The notes: generated by a model not told the origin, from the letters alone. Positions 1 through 9,415 are shown, counted from the stretch's first letter. The stretch is 64,000 nucleotides of DNA from Cohnella baijiui (GCF_020731285.1 NZ_JAJFOW010000016.1:52448-116447), one strand, 5' to 3'. Program-made: numbers and translations.

Positions 1-50
1 AGGCCGCTCTCGACGAGCAAATCTCCGAGTCTCTTTTTTACGATCGCCAT
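1..50 (-). CDS. Type IV pilus assembly/secretion ATPase (PilB/GspE-like), 5' end only
   Basis: Reading leftward from an ATG at 50-48, the first 16 complete codons give MAIVKKRLGDLLVESG, with a seventeenth (Leu) begun at the window edge. This is the characteristic beginning of the N-terminal MshEN/T2SSE-N domain of PilB/GspE ATPases, which power pilus polymerisation at the cytoplasmic membrane. The gene runs off the left edge, so no Walker motifs are visible. Upstream there is only a weak GGCGGTG-type ribosome binding site. Context supports the call: pseudopilin genes lie a few kilobases away. The identification rests on very few residues, but the KRLGDLLVESGL pattern is distinctive. Confidence 0.65.
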   Translation of the reverse strand, partial: MAIVKKRLGDLLVESG

Positions 51-350
51 CGCGCACCGCCAATTCCAGCAAGTAGTTCTATGTACCCATTCAACAACGC
101 CGGCCTGTCACGAGGGTCATCCGCTCATTAAGACCTTGGTCATGAGCCGTTTGTACCATGATTTAACTCAAAGTGATTATATACTTTCGCCTATCAGGAT
201 GACAACAACCGAATTTCACGAGATTCATAGTCCTTTCGGATCGGTAAATTTTCCATGCACGCGAATCAAAATGTGATAGAATAGGGGCGAGGATTTATAG
301 GTCTTTTATCCCACACAAACCTTTCGATAGATTCACGGCGTCATTGACGA
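51..350. other. Intergenic region between pilB-like gene and large secreted protein gene
   Basis: This roughly 300-bp stretch separates two divergent genes and has no convincing ORF. It is more AT-rich than the surrounding genes. A possible -10 (TAGAAT, 277-282) precedes the rightward gene, but I see no good -35 at the right distance. A clear ribosome binding site (GGGAGGA) sits just before the ATG at 364. I found no riboswitch-like conserved core. Confidence 0.4.
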
Positions 351-363
351 GGGAGGAAGCGGA

Positions 364-3300
364 ATGATCGGAATGGGTAAAAAAATCGTCGGCCTGGCGA
401 TGGCCATCGTGCTGGCGCTGTCGGCGGTAATCGCGCAGCCCGGACCGGCGCATGCGAACGAACTTGCCGCGGCTGCGACGGCGAACGCGCCGGAGATTCG
501 GCTGCTGGAGGTGACGGACAGCGGAGCCTCGGATCTGGGCAAGCTGGCGGGATACGGCAGCCCCGCCATCCGCGTCGACACGGTCCGGATGAAGCAATTC
601 GTCGCCTTGCGGGACGAGCTGGACGGCAAGTACGACGCGATTTACATCGGCAAAGGGAAATACAACGCGACGCTTGTCGGCACGAACCAGAACCACAATA
701 CGACCGACCTGATGAACGACATCACCGCGCTCAAGGCGAAGCAGATCAAGGAAGGCTACATCGATCGCGGCCTGCCGGTCATCGCGTACGCGCAAAAAGG
801 AGCGGCCGGCCCGCTCTCCCAGACGAAGGCCGGCATCTTGCAATCCTTCTTCTCGCCGTACGTGGCCTCGTCTAGCGGCAACGTGCCTACGTCGAACAAG
901 GAGAACGTTATTTTCGTCGGGGATGACGAATTGACCACCGCCCAGAAGTTCCTCGACAAGACCAAACTCCAGGCGCGCGCGACCCAGCGGCCGCGTCTCG
1001 TCGTCACCTCCGAACCGACCGACTATACGAACGATCCCGGCAAATGGTTTGTCGCCGGGGATACGCTGACTTACCGGTTCGACGTGGCCAACGTAGCCGA
1101 TTGGAGCCAACGCCGGCTGGTTGCCAATCTGTATATGGGCATCGACGCGGTGCTGAAGTTCGGCGCGGACCAGCTCGTCGTAACGCAGCCCGTCGCCTCC
1201 CCGACCGGCAACACGCTCACCTTCCGCCTGCCAAAAGGGTACTCGGGCGTCCACTACTGGAAGTTGGAGCTGGTCGACCAAAACAGCACGCTGCGCGATA
1301 TCGATACCGGGGTGCTTCTCTTCCGCGACCAGGTGACGAAGATCAGCGTCCTGCAGGTGCTGCCGAACAACGGCGACGCCAGCAGCTTGAAAAAGTCGGG
1401 CAACATGAACCAGAGCTATCTGTCCAGCGCCGACTACCAGATTTCCATTACGACGATGGGGATCGACGCGTTCAACAGCACGGGCTATCGCGAGCTGAAC
1501 GGCAAATACGACATGCTGATCTTCGGCTTCGTCGACGAATACAACAGACTGGCGCCGATCAACGCGACCGCGGCGGCCGCCGTCAACGCCTTCATCAAAA
1601 CCGGGCAGAGCGTCATGTTCACCCACGACACCGTCTATCAGGGCGACTCCAACTGGATCGGCTATTTCCAGCAGGCCACCGGCCAGGTGGACCCCAAGAC
1701 CAACATGGGACTGAACGCCAAAGAGCCTTCGACGACGACCAAAAAGGTGAACGAAGGCTTGCTCACCCGCTTCCCCTTCGACATCAGCAAGCTGACGACC
1801 AAGGTCAACACGACGCACGATCAATATTTCGGCTTGAAGCTGGAGGACGAGAACCTCATTCCCTGGTACAACATCACCGGCGGAACGCGGGACTCCGACG
1901 ACAGCTGGAACCATTACTATACTTACTCCTACGGCAACGTGACCTACTCGGGGACCGGGCATACGAACACCAACTTCCCCGATTGGGAGCAAAAGCTGTT
2001 CGTCAACACGATGTACCGGGCGTTCATCGGCTCGAACCATGCACCGATCCTGACGCTCTCCGCGCCGACGGATACGGCGACGACGAACAAGATCATCCCG
2101 TCCTACAACGACGTGCTGGTCAGCTACATCGCCGACGACTACGATCTGATCGACCTGAAGCTCAAGACCGAGGTCACCTTCAAATCCAAAGCGACGGGCG
2201 CCTCGGTTTGGCAGACCAAGCAGGTCAAAGCTCCGACCGAGACGCTCGCGGGCGAAATCCGCAACGAGACGTACGAGAATCCGCTGCCCGACGGGGGCGA
2301 CCTGATCGTCGAAGTCAAGGCGACGGACAAGAGCGGCGCCTCGGCGATCAAGAGCGTGCAGACCAAGGTCGTCAAGGTGACGGCCAATGTCGACCTGTCC
2401 CGGACGGCGGGCGAGCCGGTCAAGGACGGCAAGATCGAGAAAAACACGCCGTTCGCGATGACCTACACGGTGACGCCGAAAGCGATCCCTTACCGGGACG
2501 GCATCGACGTCAAGGACCTGGTCATCCGCAGCTTCCGGCTGAACGAGAAGCTCCCTTCGAATCTGGAGCTCGTCCGCGCCGACGTTTCGCCGATCCTCCA
2601 GGACGCCGCGATCACGGGCACGCTCGCCGACGGCTACCGCCTCCAGGGCAAGCTTGCCGACATTCCGTATCGCCGCGAAGGTGCTTTCTTCGTCGCCGAT
2701 CCGGTCAGCTTTACGGTGAAGACGACGCCCAAGGCGAACGGCAACTACTTGCTGAACGACGCCAGCCTGAGCTTTACCGACTTCTACGTCGAAGGAGCAA
2801 CGGTGACCAAGGATATCGCAAGGACGCTCCAATTCCCGTCGCTCGCGATCGAAGGCGTCACCCGGATGACAAGCCTCGGCCTGACCGACATGGTCATCGC
2901 CAAGGACGAATCGTCCAAGCTGATTCCGACGATCGCCCCGGCCGACGCGACCAACAAAAATTTGACCTGGGTTTCGAACCGGCCGGACATCGTGACCGTC
3001 GACGCTTCGGGCGTCATCAAGGGCATCGCCGAAGGCCACGCCCAAATTACCGCCTCCGCGACGGACGGCAGCGGATTGACGGCGGTCGCGAACGTGACGG
3101 TCGTTATCCCGGGCCTCAACATCGTCGGTCCTTCGACGGTGAACGTGGACGACACGATCGATCTGAACGCCGTGCTGGTCACGGCCAACGAGCAGGTCGC
3201 TTCGGTATCCTGGTCGCTCGGCCTCGGACAGGAACGCAACGCGGATCTAAACGCCGCTCCCGGCAGCTTCCACGCGACGCTGACGGGCGTAAACGAAGGC

Positions 3301-5343
3301 TACGCCGACGTCACGGTTACCGTCCGCACGACCAAGCCGAACGTGTACGCCAAGACGTACCGCGTGGCCATCCGCCAGCCGATCCGCCTGACGCTGCCGC
3401 CGGAGATCCGGATCGGCAAAGGGGAAGCCTGGAAGCGCGACCTGTGGGCCGCGACGCTCGGCGTGACGCCCGAAAGCGCGCGAGACGGCATCCAGAGCTT
3501 CACAAGCTGGACGACGAGCGATGCCGGCGTCGCCCAGATCGGCGAGCGCAATGGCGTCGCATTCGGCGTCGCGGCCGGAACGGCCACGATCGCGGCCAGC
3601 TACCGGAAAAACGCGCGCACCGACCCGGTCGCTGCCTCGACCCGGCTCGTCGTCGTCGATCTCGACGTGCCAACCTCGATCACGATCACGCGCGGCCAAA
3701 CATACAACTTGAAAGAGCGCATCGCTCCGCTGCCGGCCGACCTGGGCGCCGGCATCCTGGACCGGTTGACGTGGAGCGGCGAGCCGGACAAGACTTTCGT
3801 CTCGGTGGACGCGACAGGCGTCGTGACGGGGCTGACGCCAGGCACCGAGACGATCTCCGTGACGTACCGGGAACAGGATGTCGGTCCGGTCATTCTCTCC
3901 AAAGACATCCGCGTCAACGTCGTCGACCTGGGTCTGCCCGAGACAAAGGAAATCCCGGCCGGGCTGAGCCTCCCGCTGCCGGCGCTGCTGAACGTCGCGC
4001 CGGGCTGGCTGGCCCAGGAAGTGAAGACGAACTTGACGTGGCGCGACGAACCCGGCAACGACGCGGTCTCGCTCGCGGCCGACGGCACCGCCTTCGGCGT
4101 GCGGCCCGGCGAGGAGAGGATCGTCGCCGTCTACCGTCCCGCAGACGGCAGCCCGGCCATCGAGGGCAGCCTGATCGTCAAGGTGTCGAAGGTTAGCCTC
4201 ACGTTGCCGCCTTCCGTCACCGTAGAGGTCGGCAAGCAGGCGAAGCTCCTCGAGAAGCTCGGCATTGCGCCTGGCGACTGGAAGGACGCCATCGGACGCC
4301 AGGTGAGCTGGTCGGCCGACGGATCGAAAGCCAAAGTCGAAGCCGCCGGCACGGCGAACGGACTTGCGCCCGGCACCGGCTATGTCAAAGCGCTTTATAC
4401 GAATCCGTTGACCCGGACGACGGATGCGGAAGCCGAAACGGCGCTCCGCGTCGTGAAGCTGTCGCTGCCGGCCGAGCTGACCATCGGTCAGGGGCAGACT
4501 TACGACCTGATCGGCGATTTGAAGATCGAGCCGGCGGAGCGCCGCCAGGACATCTTGAGCCGGGTCACGCTGTCGGACGAAGCCGGCAAAGACTTCGTCG
4601 CCGTCGCGAACCCCGACGCCTGCAAATCCCCCGGGTCGGAGGAGTGCGGCATCCTGAACGGTCTGAAGCCGGGAACCGAGCAGGTTACCGTCACCTATTG
4701 GCCGGCGGACGGCGAAGCGATCCGCAAGACGGTGGCCGTCACCGTCACGGAGCTGAATCTGGGTCCCGACCAGACGTTGACGCTGAAGCTGCAATCCGTC
4801 TACGATCTGTATGACGACCTGCTTGCCAAGCAGCCCGCATATGTCAAGCAAGGGCTTGTCTGGTCCATCGCTGGCAACGCGTCGGAAATCTCGAGCGCCG
4901 GCCGTCTGAAAGCCTCCGCCCTGGGCATTGCCAAGGTCAAGGTCGCCTTCAAGCAGTCGCCTGCCGGACCGGAGCTGGCCTCCCGGACGTTCACCGTCCG
5001 GATCGTCTACCTGGAACGGCCGCCGACCGGCCTCGACCTGTCGTTCGGCGAATCGTACGACCTGGTGAACGGAACCAAGGACAAAGGAAAGCTCTCCCTG
5101 CAGCCCGCTTCGCTGCCGGCCGAAGTGCGGCAGGAGGTGCTGGACATGATCCGGTGGTCGGACGAGCCCGGCCAATCGATCGCTTCCGTCGACGCGCGCG
5201 GCGTCGTCACCGCGGGGACGAAGGCCGGCCAGGAACATATAACGATGCGTTTGGTCTACTCCGACGGGCAAGCCGATCAGTTCACCACCGTCGTCAAAGT
5301 CAAAGACAGCACGCCTCCCTCCGCGTCCGGAGACCGGTATTGA
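364..5343 (+). CDS. Large secreted DUF5057-like protein with Ig-like (BIG2-type) repeats
   Basis: A 1659-aa exported protein. Residues 1-31 form a Sec signal peptide (KK, hydrophobic core, PAHA cleavage site). Residues about 45-560 are a large globular region that I believe matches DUF5057, known from Paenibacillus surface proteins. A BIG2-like Ig domain lies near 855-935 (TWVSNRPDIVTVDASG). From about 1010 to the end there are seven diverged modules of roughly 80-100 residues, each with a 'LPxxxxIxxGxxYxL' opening, a 'W..D' centre and a 'GxxxGxxxGTxxIxVxY' end. There is no LPXTG motif, SLH domain or C-terminal membrane segment, so it is probably released or held by partners. It lies between pilus genes, which suggests a pilus-associated adhesin or extracellular role. 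That function is inference. GGGAGGA precedes the ATG. Confidence 0.75.
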   Translation: MIGMGKKIVGLAMAIVLALSAVIAQPGPAHANELAAAATANAPEIRLLEVTDSGASDLGKLAGYGSPAIRVDTVRMKQFVALRDELDGKYDAIYIGKGKYNATLVGTNQNHNTTDLMNDITALKAKQIKEGYIDRGLPVIAYAQKGAAGPLSQTKAGILQSFFSPYVASSSGNVPTSNKENVIFVGDDELTTAQKFLDKTKLQARATQRPRLVVTSEPTDYTNDPGKWFVAGDTLTYRFDVANVADWSQRRLVANLYMGIDAVLKFGADQLVVTQPVASPTGNTLTFRLPKGYSGVHYWKLELVDQNSTLRDIDTGVLLFRDQVTKISVLQVLPNNGDASSLKKSGNMNQSYLSSADYQISITTMGIDAFNSTGYRELNGKYDMLIFGFVDEYNRLAPINATAAAAVNAFIKTGQSVMFTHDTVYQGDSNWIGYFQQATGQVDPKTNMGLNAKEPSTTTKKVNEGLLTRFPFDISKLTTKVNTTHDQYFGLKLEDENLIPWYNITGGTRDSDDSWNHYYTYSYGNVTYSGTGHTNTNFPDWEQKLFVNTMYRAFIGSNHAPILTLSAPTDTATTNKIIPSYNDVLVSYIADDYDLIDLKLKTEVTFKSKATGASVWQTKQVKAPTETLAGEIRNETYENPLPDGGDLIVEVKATDKSGASAIKSVQTKVVKVTANVDLSRTAGEPVKDGKIEKNTPFAMTYTVTPKAIPYRDGIDVKDLVIRSFRLNEKLPSNLELVRADVSPILQDAAITGTLADGYRLQGKLADIPYRREGAFFVADPVSFTVKTTPKANGNYLLNDASLSFTDFYVEGATVTKDIARTLQFPSLAIEGVTRMTSLGLTDMVIAKDESSKLIPTIAPADATNKNLTWVSNRPDIVTVDASGVIKGIAEGHAQITASATDGSGLTAVANVTVVIPGLNIVGPSTVNVDDTIDLNAVLVTANEQVASVSWSLGLGQERNADLNAAPGSFHATLTGVNEGYADVTVTVRTTKPNVYAKTYRVAIRQPIRLTLPPEIRIGKGEAWKRDLWAATLGVTPESARDGIQSFTSWTTSDAGVAQIGERNGVAFGVAAGTATIAASYRKNARTDPVAASTRLVVVDLDVPTSITITRGQTYNLKERIAPLPADLGAGILDRLTWSGEPDKTFVSVDATGVVTGLTPGTETISVTYREQDVGPVILSKDIRVNVVDLGLPETKEIPAGLSLPLPALLNVAPGWLAQEVKTNLTWRDEPGNDAVSLAADGTAFGVRPGEERIVAVYRPADGSPAIEGSLIVKVSKVSLTLPPSVTVEVGKQAKLLEKLGIAPGDWKDAIGRQVSWSADGSKAKVEAAGTANGLAPGTGYVKALYTNPLTRTTDAEAETALRVVKLSLPAELTIGQGQTYDLIGDLKIEPAERRQDILSRVTLSDEAGKDFVAVANPDACKSPGSEECGILNGLKPGTEQVTVTYWPADGEAIRKTVAVTVTELNLGPDQTLTLKLQSVYDLYDDLLAKQPAYVKQGLVWSIAGNASEISSAGRLKASALGIAKVKVAFKQSPAGPELASRTFTVRIVYLERPPTGLDLSFGESYDLVNGTKDKGKLSLQPASLPAEVRQEVLDMIRWSDEPGQSIASVDARGVVTAGTKAGQEHITMRLVYSDGQADQFTTVVKVKDSTPPSASGDRY

Positions 5344-5362
5344 GTCGGCCGAGCCTAAGAAC

Positions 5363-5402
5363 ACGACAAGCCCCCGTCCGCATGCGGACGGGGGTTTCGT
5401 GT
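5363..5402. terminator. Terminator hairpin, probably bidirectional
   Basis: A perfect inverted repeat CCCCCGTCCG-CATG-CGGACGGGGG with flanking ACGA(C)AAG/CTT-TTTCGTG pairing lies between the convergent secreted-protein and pilX-like genes. GGGGGTTTCG gives a short T run on the + strand, and the mirrored arms can serve both genes. Confidence 0.8.
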
Positions 5403-5415
5403 CGATCGTCAAAGT

Positions 5416-7251
5416 TCAGGGACTCGTTCCTTCTGAAAGCGCGTCGGCGAAACGCTTTTTGCCGACCGTGATGTTGATCTGGTCGACGCGCGGCAGGCCG
5501 ACGTATTGATCTTGATAGATCTTGTCGTTGTAGGCGACGATGAACCGGGATTGGAGCCGCGTCGGTTCGGATGTTTCAAACCCGCGGTCCAGCGGGAAGT
5601 CATTTTTCACGTCGAAGATCAAATCTTCCGCGCCTTCGGCCGTGTTGCCTAGCACCGCGTTCACCCGAATCGATTTTTTGGCGAAGAAGCCGCCTTTGAT
5701 CCAGAACGCCGAGCCCACGCCGTACAGCTCCGCCTCGTCGTCCGTATAGAAGAACGCGTTCAGGATCGCCGGAGCGGCGGCCGGAGCGGCGTCCTGACCG
5801 AAGGGCGCGCCGATCGGATTAAACGCGTCGACGCGGTTAATGAGCACCTTGCCTTTGGAAATCAGCAGCAGCTCCCGGCCATCGAGCGGATAGATCGTTG
5901 CGTCCTCGATCGTCGCGCCGCCAAGCGCGATGATCGTCGCATCCATCTTGACCTCGCCCTTGATCCAAACGTTTCCGGTCACCAGCATATTCCCCCGGAT
6001 CTCCATCGGATGATCGGACCCCGCGTACGAATTGTCGATCGTCAGGTCGCCGCCGACGACGAGCCAGTTGCTTTTGTAAAAGTTGCCGTTCTGCGGGCGA
6101 GAGGCCTTGGCCGATTCCGAATACAAAATCTTCTGGAACTCGCCTCCGTCGATTAGAAGATTTCCCGGGAACAGCACCGACTCCGTCAACGCTTCTCCGT
6201 TCAACAGGCTGTATCGCCGCATCTCCTCCTCGAACGCGGCGATCTGCTCGTCGGTCGGATCTTTGTTCGGATCTTCGCTCAGGACGGGTTTGGTCGTCGG
6301 CATGATCCGGGATGTCGGGAACTGCCCGAGAAGGCCGCCGATGCTGTCGCCGGACGTCGGCTTCGGCGCGCCGATCGCTTCCGCCAACTTGTCCTTGAAG
6401 GACTCGGCGACGTTCATCGAGACGAACTTTTTGCGCGAACGGAATTGGAAGCGGTCGAGCGGCAATCCGATGATCGTTTGAAGCGCGTCGACATTCGTCT
6501 GCTTCACCGGGACCGTCTCGTAGTCGCCGGCCGCGCTGTTGCAGCGCGCCGCATCCTTGCACACGCGCACGCTGTTTTCATCCTGCAAATAGAGGTAGCT
6601 GTCGGCGGCCACCGTCGGAAAGGCGGTTGCTTCTCTTCCCGCATTCGAACGATAGACGTATTCCGCGTGGTTTTGAATCCACAGCTTGCCGCCCGCATAG
6701 ACGTTCCCCAGAAAGTAAGGCGCTCCATTCAGGTACACCTCCTCTTCCGAACCGAACGCATACTTCAAAAACTCGGGGTATGTGTTGACGACGATATCCT
6801 GCGCCAGCGTCCGTACGACGCCGTCCACGTTCGCTTTGGCCGTCACTTTGATCGTAAAATCCTTGGTTTTGACGCCGCCGATCGGCTGTCCGTCTTCGCC
6901 TCCGTCCGGCTCGAACGACTCGATCCGGCCCCACGCTTCCCGGCCCAGATCGCTGCTTCGTTCCTTGCCGGCGTTGATCTGCGCCTTGATCGCCGCGAGG
7001 TCGTCCGGCAGCGTGTCCAGATCGATGTCCTCCCGCCCCTCGAAGTAGGCGGCCACCCGCGCCGCCGCTTCGTTCAGCGCCATCTCGGCCAAATGCAGGC
7101 TCTGCACGTCCTTCTCCCGCGTCGCCGACCGCTGCGCGCCGCCGACCGTCGCCCCGATGATCGCGATGCCGAGCATCGTGAACAGAAGGATCATGAACAC
7201 GACGAGCAGCAGCGCCGAGCCGCGCTGCCCTTGCGTACCGCTAGCTTCCAT
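5416..7251 (-). CDS. PilX-like pilus assembly/minor pilin-associated protein
   Basis: A 611-aa protein with a hydrophobic segment at about residues 11-37 (SALLLVVFMILLFTMLGIAI) after a short polar N-terminus. This 'GSALLLVVFM' start is typical of PilX-family proteins encoded beside pseudopilins. The long extracytoplasmic part has no catalytic motif that I recognise. It contains two cysteines close together (CKDAARC) and beta-rich segments near 'GNMLVTGNVWIKGEVKMDAT' that resemble a bactofilin-like or polymer-forming beta-helix. The start at 7251 has an AGGGGG ribosome binding site. The open frame extends 36 codons upstream, into the preceding gene, without a better start. It is the third gene of a leftward pseudopilin operon, 11 bp after its upstream neighbour. 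Confidence 0.7.
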   Translation of the reverse strand: MEASGTQGQRGSALLLVVFMILLFTMLGIAIIGATVGGAQRSATREKDVQSLHLAEMALNEAAARVAAYFEGREDIDLDTLPDDLAAIKAQINAGKERSSDLGREAWGRIESFEPDGGEDGQPIGGVKTKDFTIKVTAKANVDGVVRTLAQDIVVNTYPEFLKYAFGSEEEVYLNGAPYFLGNVYAGGKLWIQNHAEYVYRSNAGREATAFPTVAADSYLYLQDENSVRVCKDAARCNSAAGDYETVPVKQTNVDALQTIIGLPLDRFQFRSRKKFVSMNVAESFKDKLAEAIGAPKPTSGDSIGGLLGQFPTSRIMPTTKPVLSEDPNKDPTDEQIAAFEEEMRRYSLLNGEALTESVLFPGNLLIDGGEFQKILYSESAKASRPQNGNFYKSNWLVVGGDLTIDNSYAGSDHPMEIRGNMLVTGNVWIKGEVKMDATIIALGGATIEDATIYPLDGRELLLISKGKVLINRVDAFNPIGAPFGQDAAPAAAPAILNAFFYTDDEAELYGVGSAFWIKGGFFAKKSIRVNAVLGNTAEGAEDLIFDVKNDFPLDRGFETSEPTRLQSRFIVAYNDKIYQDQYVGLPRVDQINITVGKKRFADALSEGTSP

Positions 7252-7262
7252 GGCTGTGCCCC

Positions 7263-7766
7263 CTAAAATCCGAATCGGCTGTCCAGCGTCAGCCGCTGCT
7301 CCCGCCCGCCGTACGATTGCGACAGCGTCAGCGACACCTCGATGAGGCCGCTCGCGCATTCGCTCGCCATACCGCGGCAGCTCACCCGGATGCGGGACGT
7401 ATCCGTCAGCGTCGACTTCGTTTCTACCACAGCGTCGTTCGACCCGGTCTTGTCGATATGCAGCGCCCCGCCTTCGATCCGGATCGCGGGATTGCCCGCG
7501 TCTCCGATCAGCCGGATGCCGTTCGCCGTCTGCGCGACGGATTTCGGCCCGTAGTCGTACAGCTCCTGCATGACGGTCGACATGAGCAGATCGCCTTCGT
7601 CGCGCAGCGAATTTTCGATCGTAATTTTGTGATAGGCGGCCATGCCGAAGTGAAGAACCGCATAAATCGTCAGGGAAACGATCGAGAGCAGCGACAGCGC
7701 CGCGATCAGCTCGATCAACGTATAGCCGCCCTCTTCCCGCCGGAGGCGCTTAACGAATGCGCTCAT
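7263..7766 (-). CDS. Pseudopilin with type III signal (PilW/ComGF-like)
   Basis: A 167-aa protein with a class III prepilin signal, RREEGG|YTLIELIAALSLLS, processed by prepilin peptidase after Gly14, with the conserved Glu at +5 (Glu19). The hydrophobic helix that follows packs into the pilus core, and the rest is a short globular head. Cysteines near residues 130-140 could form a disulfide. It overlaps the upstream pseudopilin by 17 bp and is followed after 11 bp by the PilX-like gene, so the three are co-transcribed and probably form a tip or minor-pilin complex. PilW is suggested by gene order rather than by a diagnostic motif. Confidence 0.75.
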   Translation of the reverse strand: MSAFVKRLRREEGGYTLIELIAALSLLSIVSLTIYAVLHFGMAAYHKITIENSLRDEGDLLMSTVMQELYDYGPKSVAQTANGIRLIGDAGNPAIRIEGGALHIDKTGSNDAVVETKSTLTDTSRIRVSCRGMASECASGLIEVSLTLSQSYGGREQRLTLDSRFGF

Positions 7767-8307
7767 TGGTGAGATACCCCTCCACTTCGGCCGAATTTCG
7801 CTTGCCGCCCGCGGCTCCTTCGCTTTCGATCCGGATCCGGATCGGGATCAGAAACTTTTCGAGCTTCTCTTTGTCGGCGTCGGCGTCGCCGCCGGCCGGC
7901 GGCAGGCGGGTCACCTCGGCCGCGTATGATCGCCCGTTTACGACCGGACGCAGCGCCTCCCATAGATAGGGCGTGGCTTTGAAAAGCTCCGTGCGTTCCG
8001 CATCGTCTGCGCACACCACTTGGCTCGGCCCGTCCGGGGCTTCAATCGCTTGGCACCCCTCCGTCGACAAGATCCTATGTTGACCAAGATAGCCGTTGAA
8101 GGCGTCGAAGCTCGTCTTTTCCAGAAAAAACAGCGCGTTACGCGCCAGATGGACGGCAACGGTCTTGTTCTGGTTGCCTTTGGCGTAGGACATGGCATGG
8201 ACGAAAAAAGCCGTCAGCGACAAGGACACCACCGACAGAATGGTCACGGCCGCCAAAACCTCGAGCAGCGTAAAACCGGTTTCTTGCTTTCGCCACGCCT
8301 TCATCAT
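7750..8307 (-). CDS. Prepilin-type N-terminal cleavage protein (PilV-like minor pilin)
   Basis: A 185-aa minor pilin. The motif KQETG|FTLLEVLAAVTILSVVSL at residues 7-29 is a textbook type IV prepilin signal: Gly11 at the cleavage site, Phe at +1 and Glu at +5. The soluble domain has one CQAIEAPDGPSQVVC segment, possibly a disulfide loop. The first two codons are both ATG, and AGAAGG lies just upstream. It is the first gene of the leftward operon that continues with the PilW-like and PilX-like genes. A major pilin, PilC or PilT is not seen here and probably lies to the left, beyond the PilB-like start. Confidence 0.8.
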   Translation of the reverse strand: MMKAWRKQETGFTLLEVLAAVTILSVVSLSLTAFFVHAMSYAKGNQNKTVAVHLARNALFFLEKTSFDAFNGYLGQHRILSTEGCQAIEAPDGPSQVVCADDAERTELFKATPYLWEALRPVVNGRSYAAEVTRLPPAGGDADADKEKLEKFLIPIRIRIESEGAAGGKRNSAEVEGYLTNERIR

Positions 8308-8480
8308 CTGTTACCTTCTTCCTATTTCAATCAAGTACTTAAGTCCTACATTCTCTCTCATCTTACCATATTCCTCCTTCGGTGGACACGAGATTCGGAG
8401 CGTGAGAGATTTGCGGGTTGGAGCAACGAGAGGACGGACGGTCAGCGCGAAGAGAGTCCATCGTCCGGAAAGCGAAAAAA

Positions 8481-8515
8481 AGCCGATAGCGCTGCCTTAC
8501 GGCAGTCTATCGGCT
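8481..8515 (-). terminator. Intrinsic terminator of gtrA-like gene
   Basis: Read on the minus strand, AGCCGATAG pairs with CTATCGGCT, enclosing an inner CTGCC/GGCAG stem, and is followed by seven Ts. It lies 20 bp after the stop of the leftward gtrA-like gene. Confidence 0.85.
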
Positions 8516-8535
8516 CTTGGCGAGAAACGCGCGTA

Positions 8536-8940
8536 CTAGGATTGTTGGCGGACGGACTCTTTGCGGAAAACCCACAGCTTGCTCCCGGTATAGTTGACGG
8601 CGAGCGATGCGAACACCGACAACAGCTTCGCTATGATCGGCGAGAACCCGATCCCTCGCTCGAAGGCGAGCAGGACGCCCGTCGCGAACAGAAACGACAG
8701 CAAATTCACGATGCCGAACCGGATCAGCTCCCGCGCGTCGCGCTTGCCCCCGGTCTGGAACGTCCAGCGCTTGTTCCACCAGTAGCTGTTGAGAAACGCC
8801 ACGAAATACGAAATGAACTGCGAAGGCGTCGACGACAGCCCGAGCCCGTACACGAGAGCGGCGAACAGCGCCACGTCGATGCCCGTGTTCATGCCGCCGA
8901 CGAGCGCGAACTTGAACAATCTTCTCCATTCCTGCAGCAT
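8536..8940 (-). CDS. GtrA family membrane protein
   Basis: A 134-aa protein with four predicted membrane helices, matching the GtrA/DPMS family. Its members are thought to help move lipid-linked sugars or accompany glycosyltransferases. The family landmarks are visible: 'FKFALVGGMNTGIDVALFAAL' in helix 1, 'SYFVAFLNSYWWNKRWTF' and 'NYTGSKLWVFRKE' at the end. The ATG at 8940 is preferred because AGAGGAGC lies 6 bp upstream; an in-frame GTG 18 bp earlier overlaps that site. The gene follows yuiB by about 34 bp in the same direction and ends at a strong terminator. Its substrate cannot be told from sequence. Confidence 0.85.
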   Translation of the reverse strand: MLQEWRRLFKFALVGGMNTGIDVALFAALVYGLGLSSTPSQFISYFVAFLNSYWWNKRWTFQTGGKRDARELIRFGIVNLLSFLFATGVLLAFERGIGFSPIIAKLLSVFASLAVNYTGSKLWVFRKESVRQQS

Positions 8941-8974
8941 GGTCTTGCTCCTCTCCACGTCGGCCGAAGCCGCG

Positions 8975-9259
8975 TCAGAACATTCGGTATCCGCCCCGGC
9001 GCAGCGCGCGGATCGCCCACCCGCTCACCAAGGCGCCGCCGATGCCCGCAAGCAGCGGAAGCGTGAAGACGCCGAAAAACGCCAATACGCTGAGCTCCGG
9101 ATCCCAGAAATACCACACGCTCAGCGGCAGGACGATCAGAACATATAGCCACGTCGGCAACCACGTCGTTTTAATTAACATATTCAAGATGAAGCCGATT
9201 CCGAAAAACAATACGAAGACGAGCAGCGTCCCCACGATCTCTTGCACCAACTCGCGCAT
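8975..9259 (-). CDS. yuiB: YuiB-like putative membrane protein
   Basis: A 94-aa protein with three hydrophobic segments, beginning 'MRELVQEIVGTLLVFVLFFG' and followed by 'FILNMLIKTTWLP'. The 'VLFFGIGFILNML' stretch is what I recall from Bacillus YuiB. In B. subtilis yuiB sits with yuiA, yumB and yumC, and here the ndh and yumC genes are close by, which supports the name. The function is unknown. An earlier in-frame ATG (9292) lacks a good ribosome binding site. The ATG at 9259 has GGGAGGA upstream, at a slightly long spacing. Confidence 0.7.
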   Translation of the reverse strand: MRELVQEIVGTLLVFVLFFGIGFILNMLIKTTWLPTWLYVLIVLPLSVWYFWDPELSVLAFFGVFTLPLLAGIGGALVSGWAIRALRRGGYRMF

Positions 9260-9342
9260 GACTAATTGGATTCCTCCCAACTTGATTTCCATCCTTAGTT
9301 TACAAGATCGCTTTCCCGCGAGTCAACGCGCGAAGCGGCGGT

Positions 9343-9371
9343 TTGCCCGGGGTTCGCAATTAGGCTAAAAT
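9343..9371 (+). promoter_or_regulatory. Sigma-A-type promoter of hemQ
   Basis: TTGCCC (9343-9348) and TAAAAT (9366-9371) are separated by 17 bp, about 45 bp before the hemQ start codon. Confidence 0.6.
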
Positions 9372-9415
9372 GAGAAAAGCCCTGTTGACTGTTCTAAAGG
9401 AGAGATGATGCTTTC

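Noticed and set aside
295..5412. Several long leftward reading frames opposite the large secreted protein
   Set aside because: They are shadow frames of a GC-rich coding region with Arg/Asp/Gly-rich low-complexity content and no ribosome binding sites or known domains.
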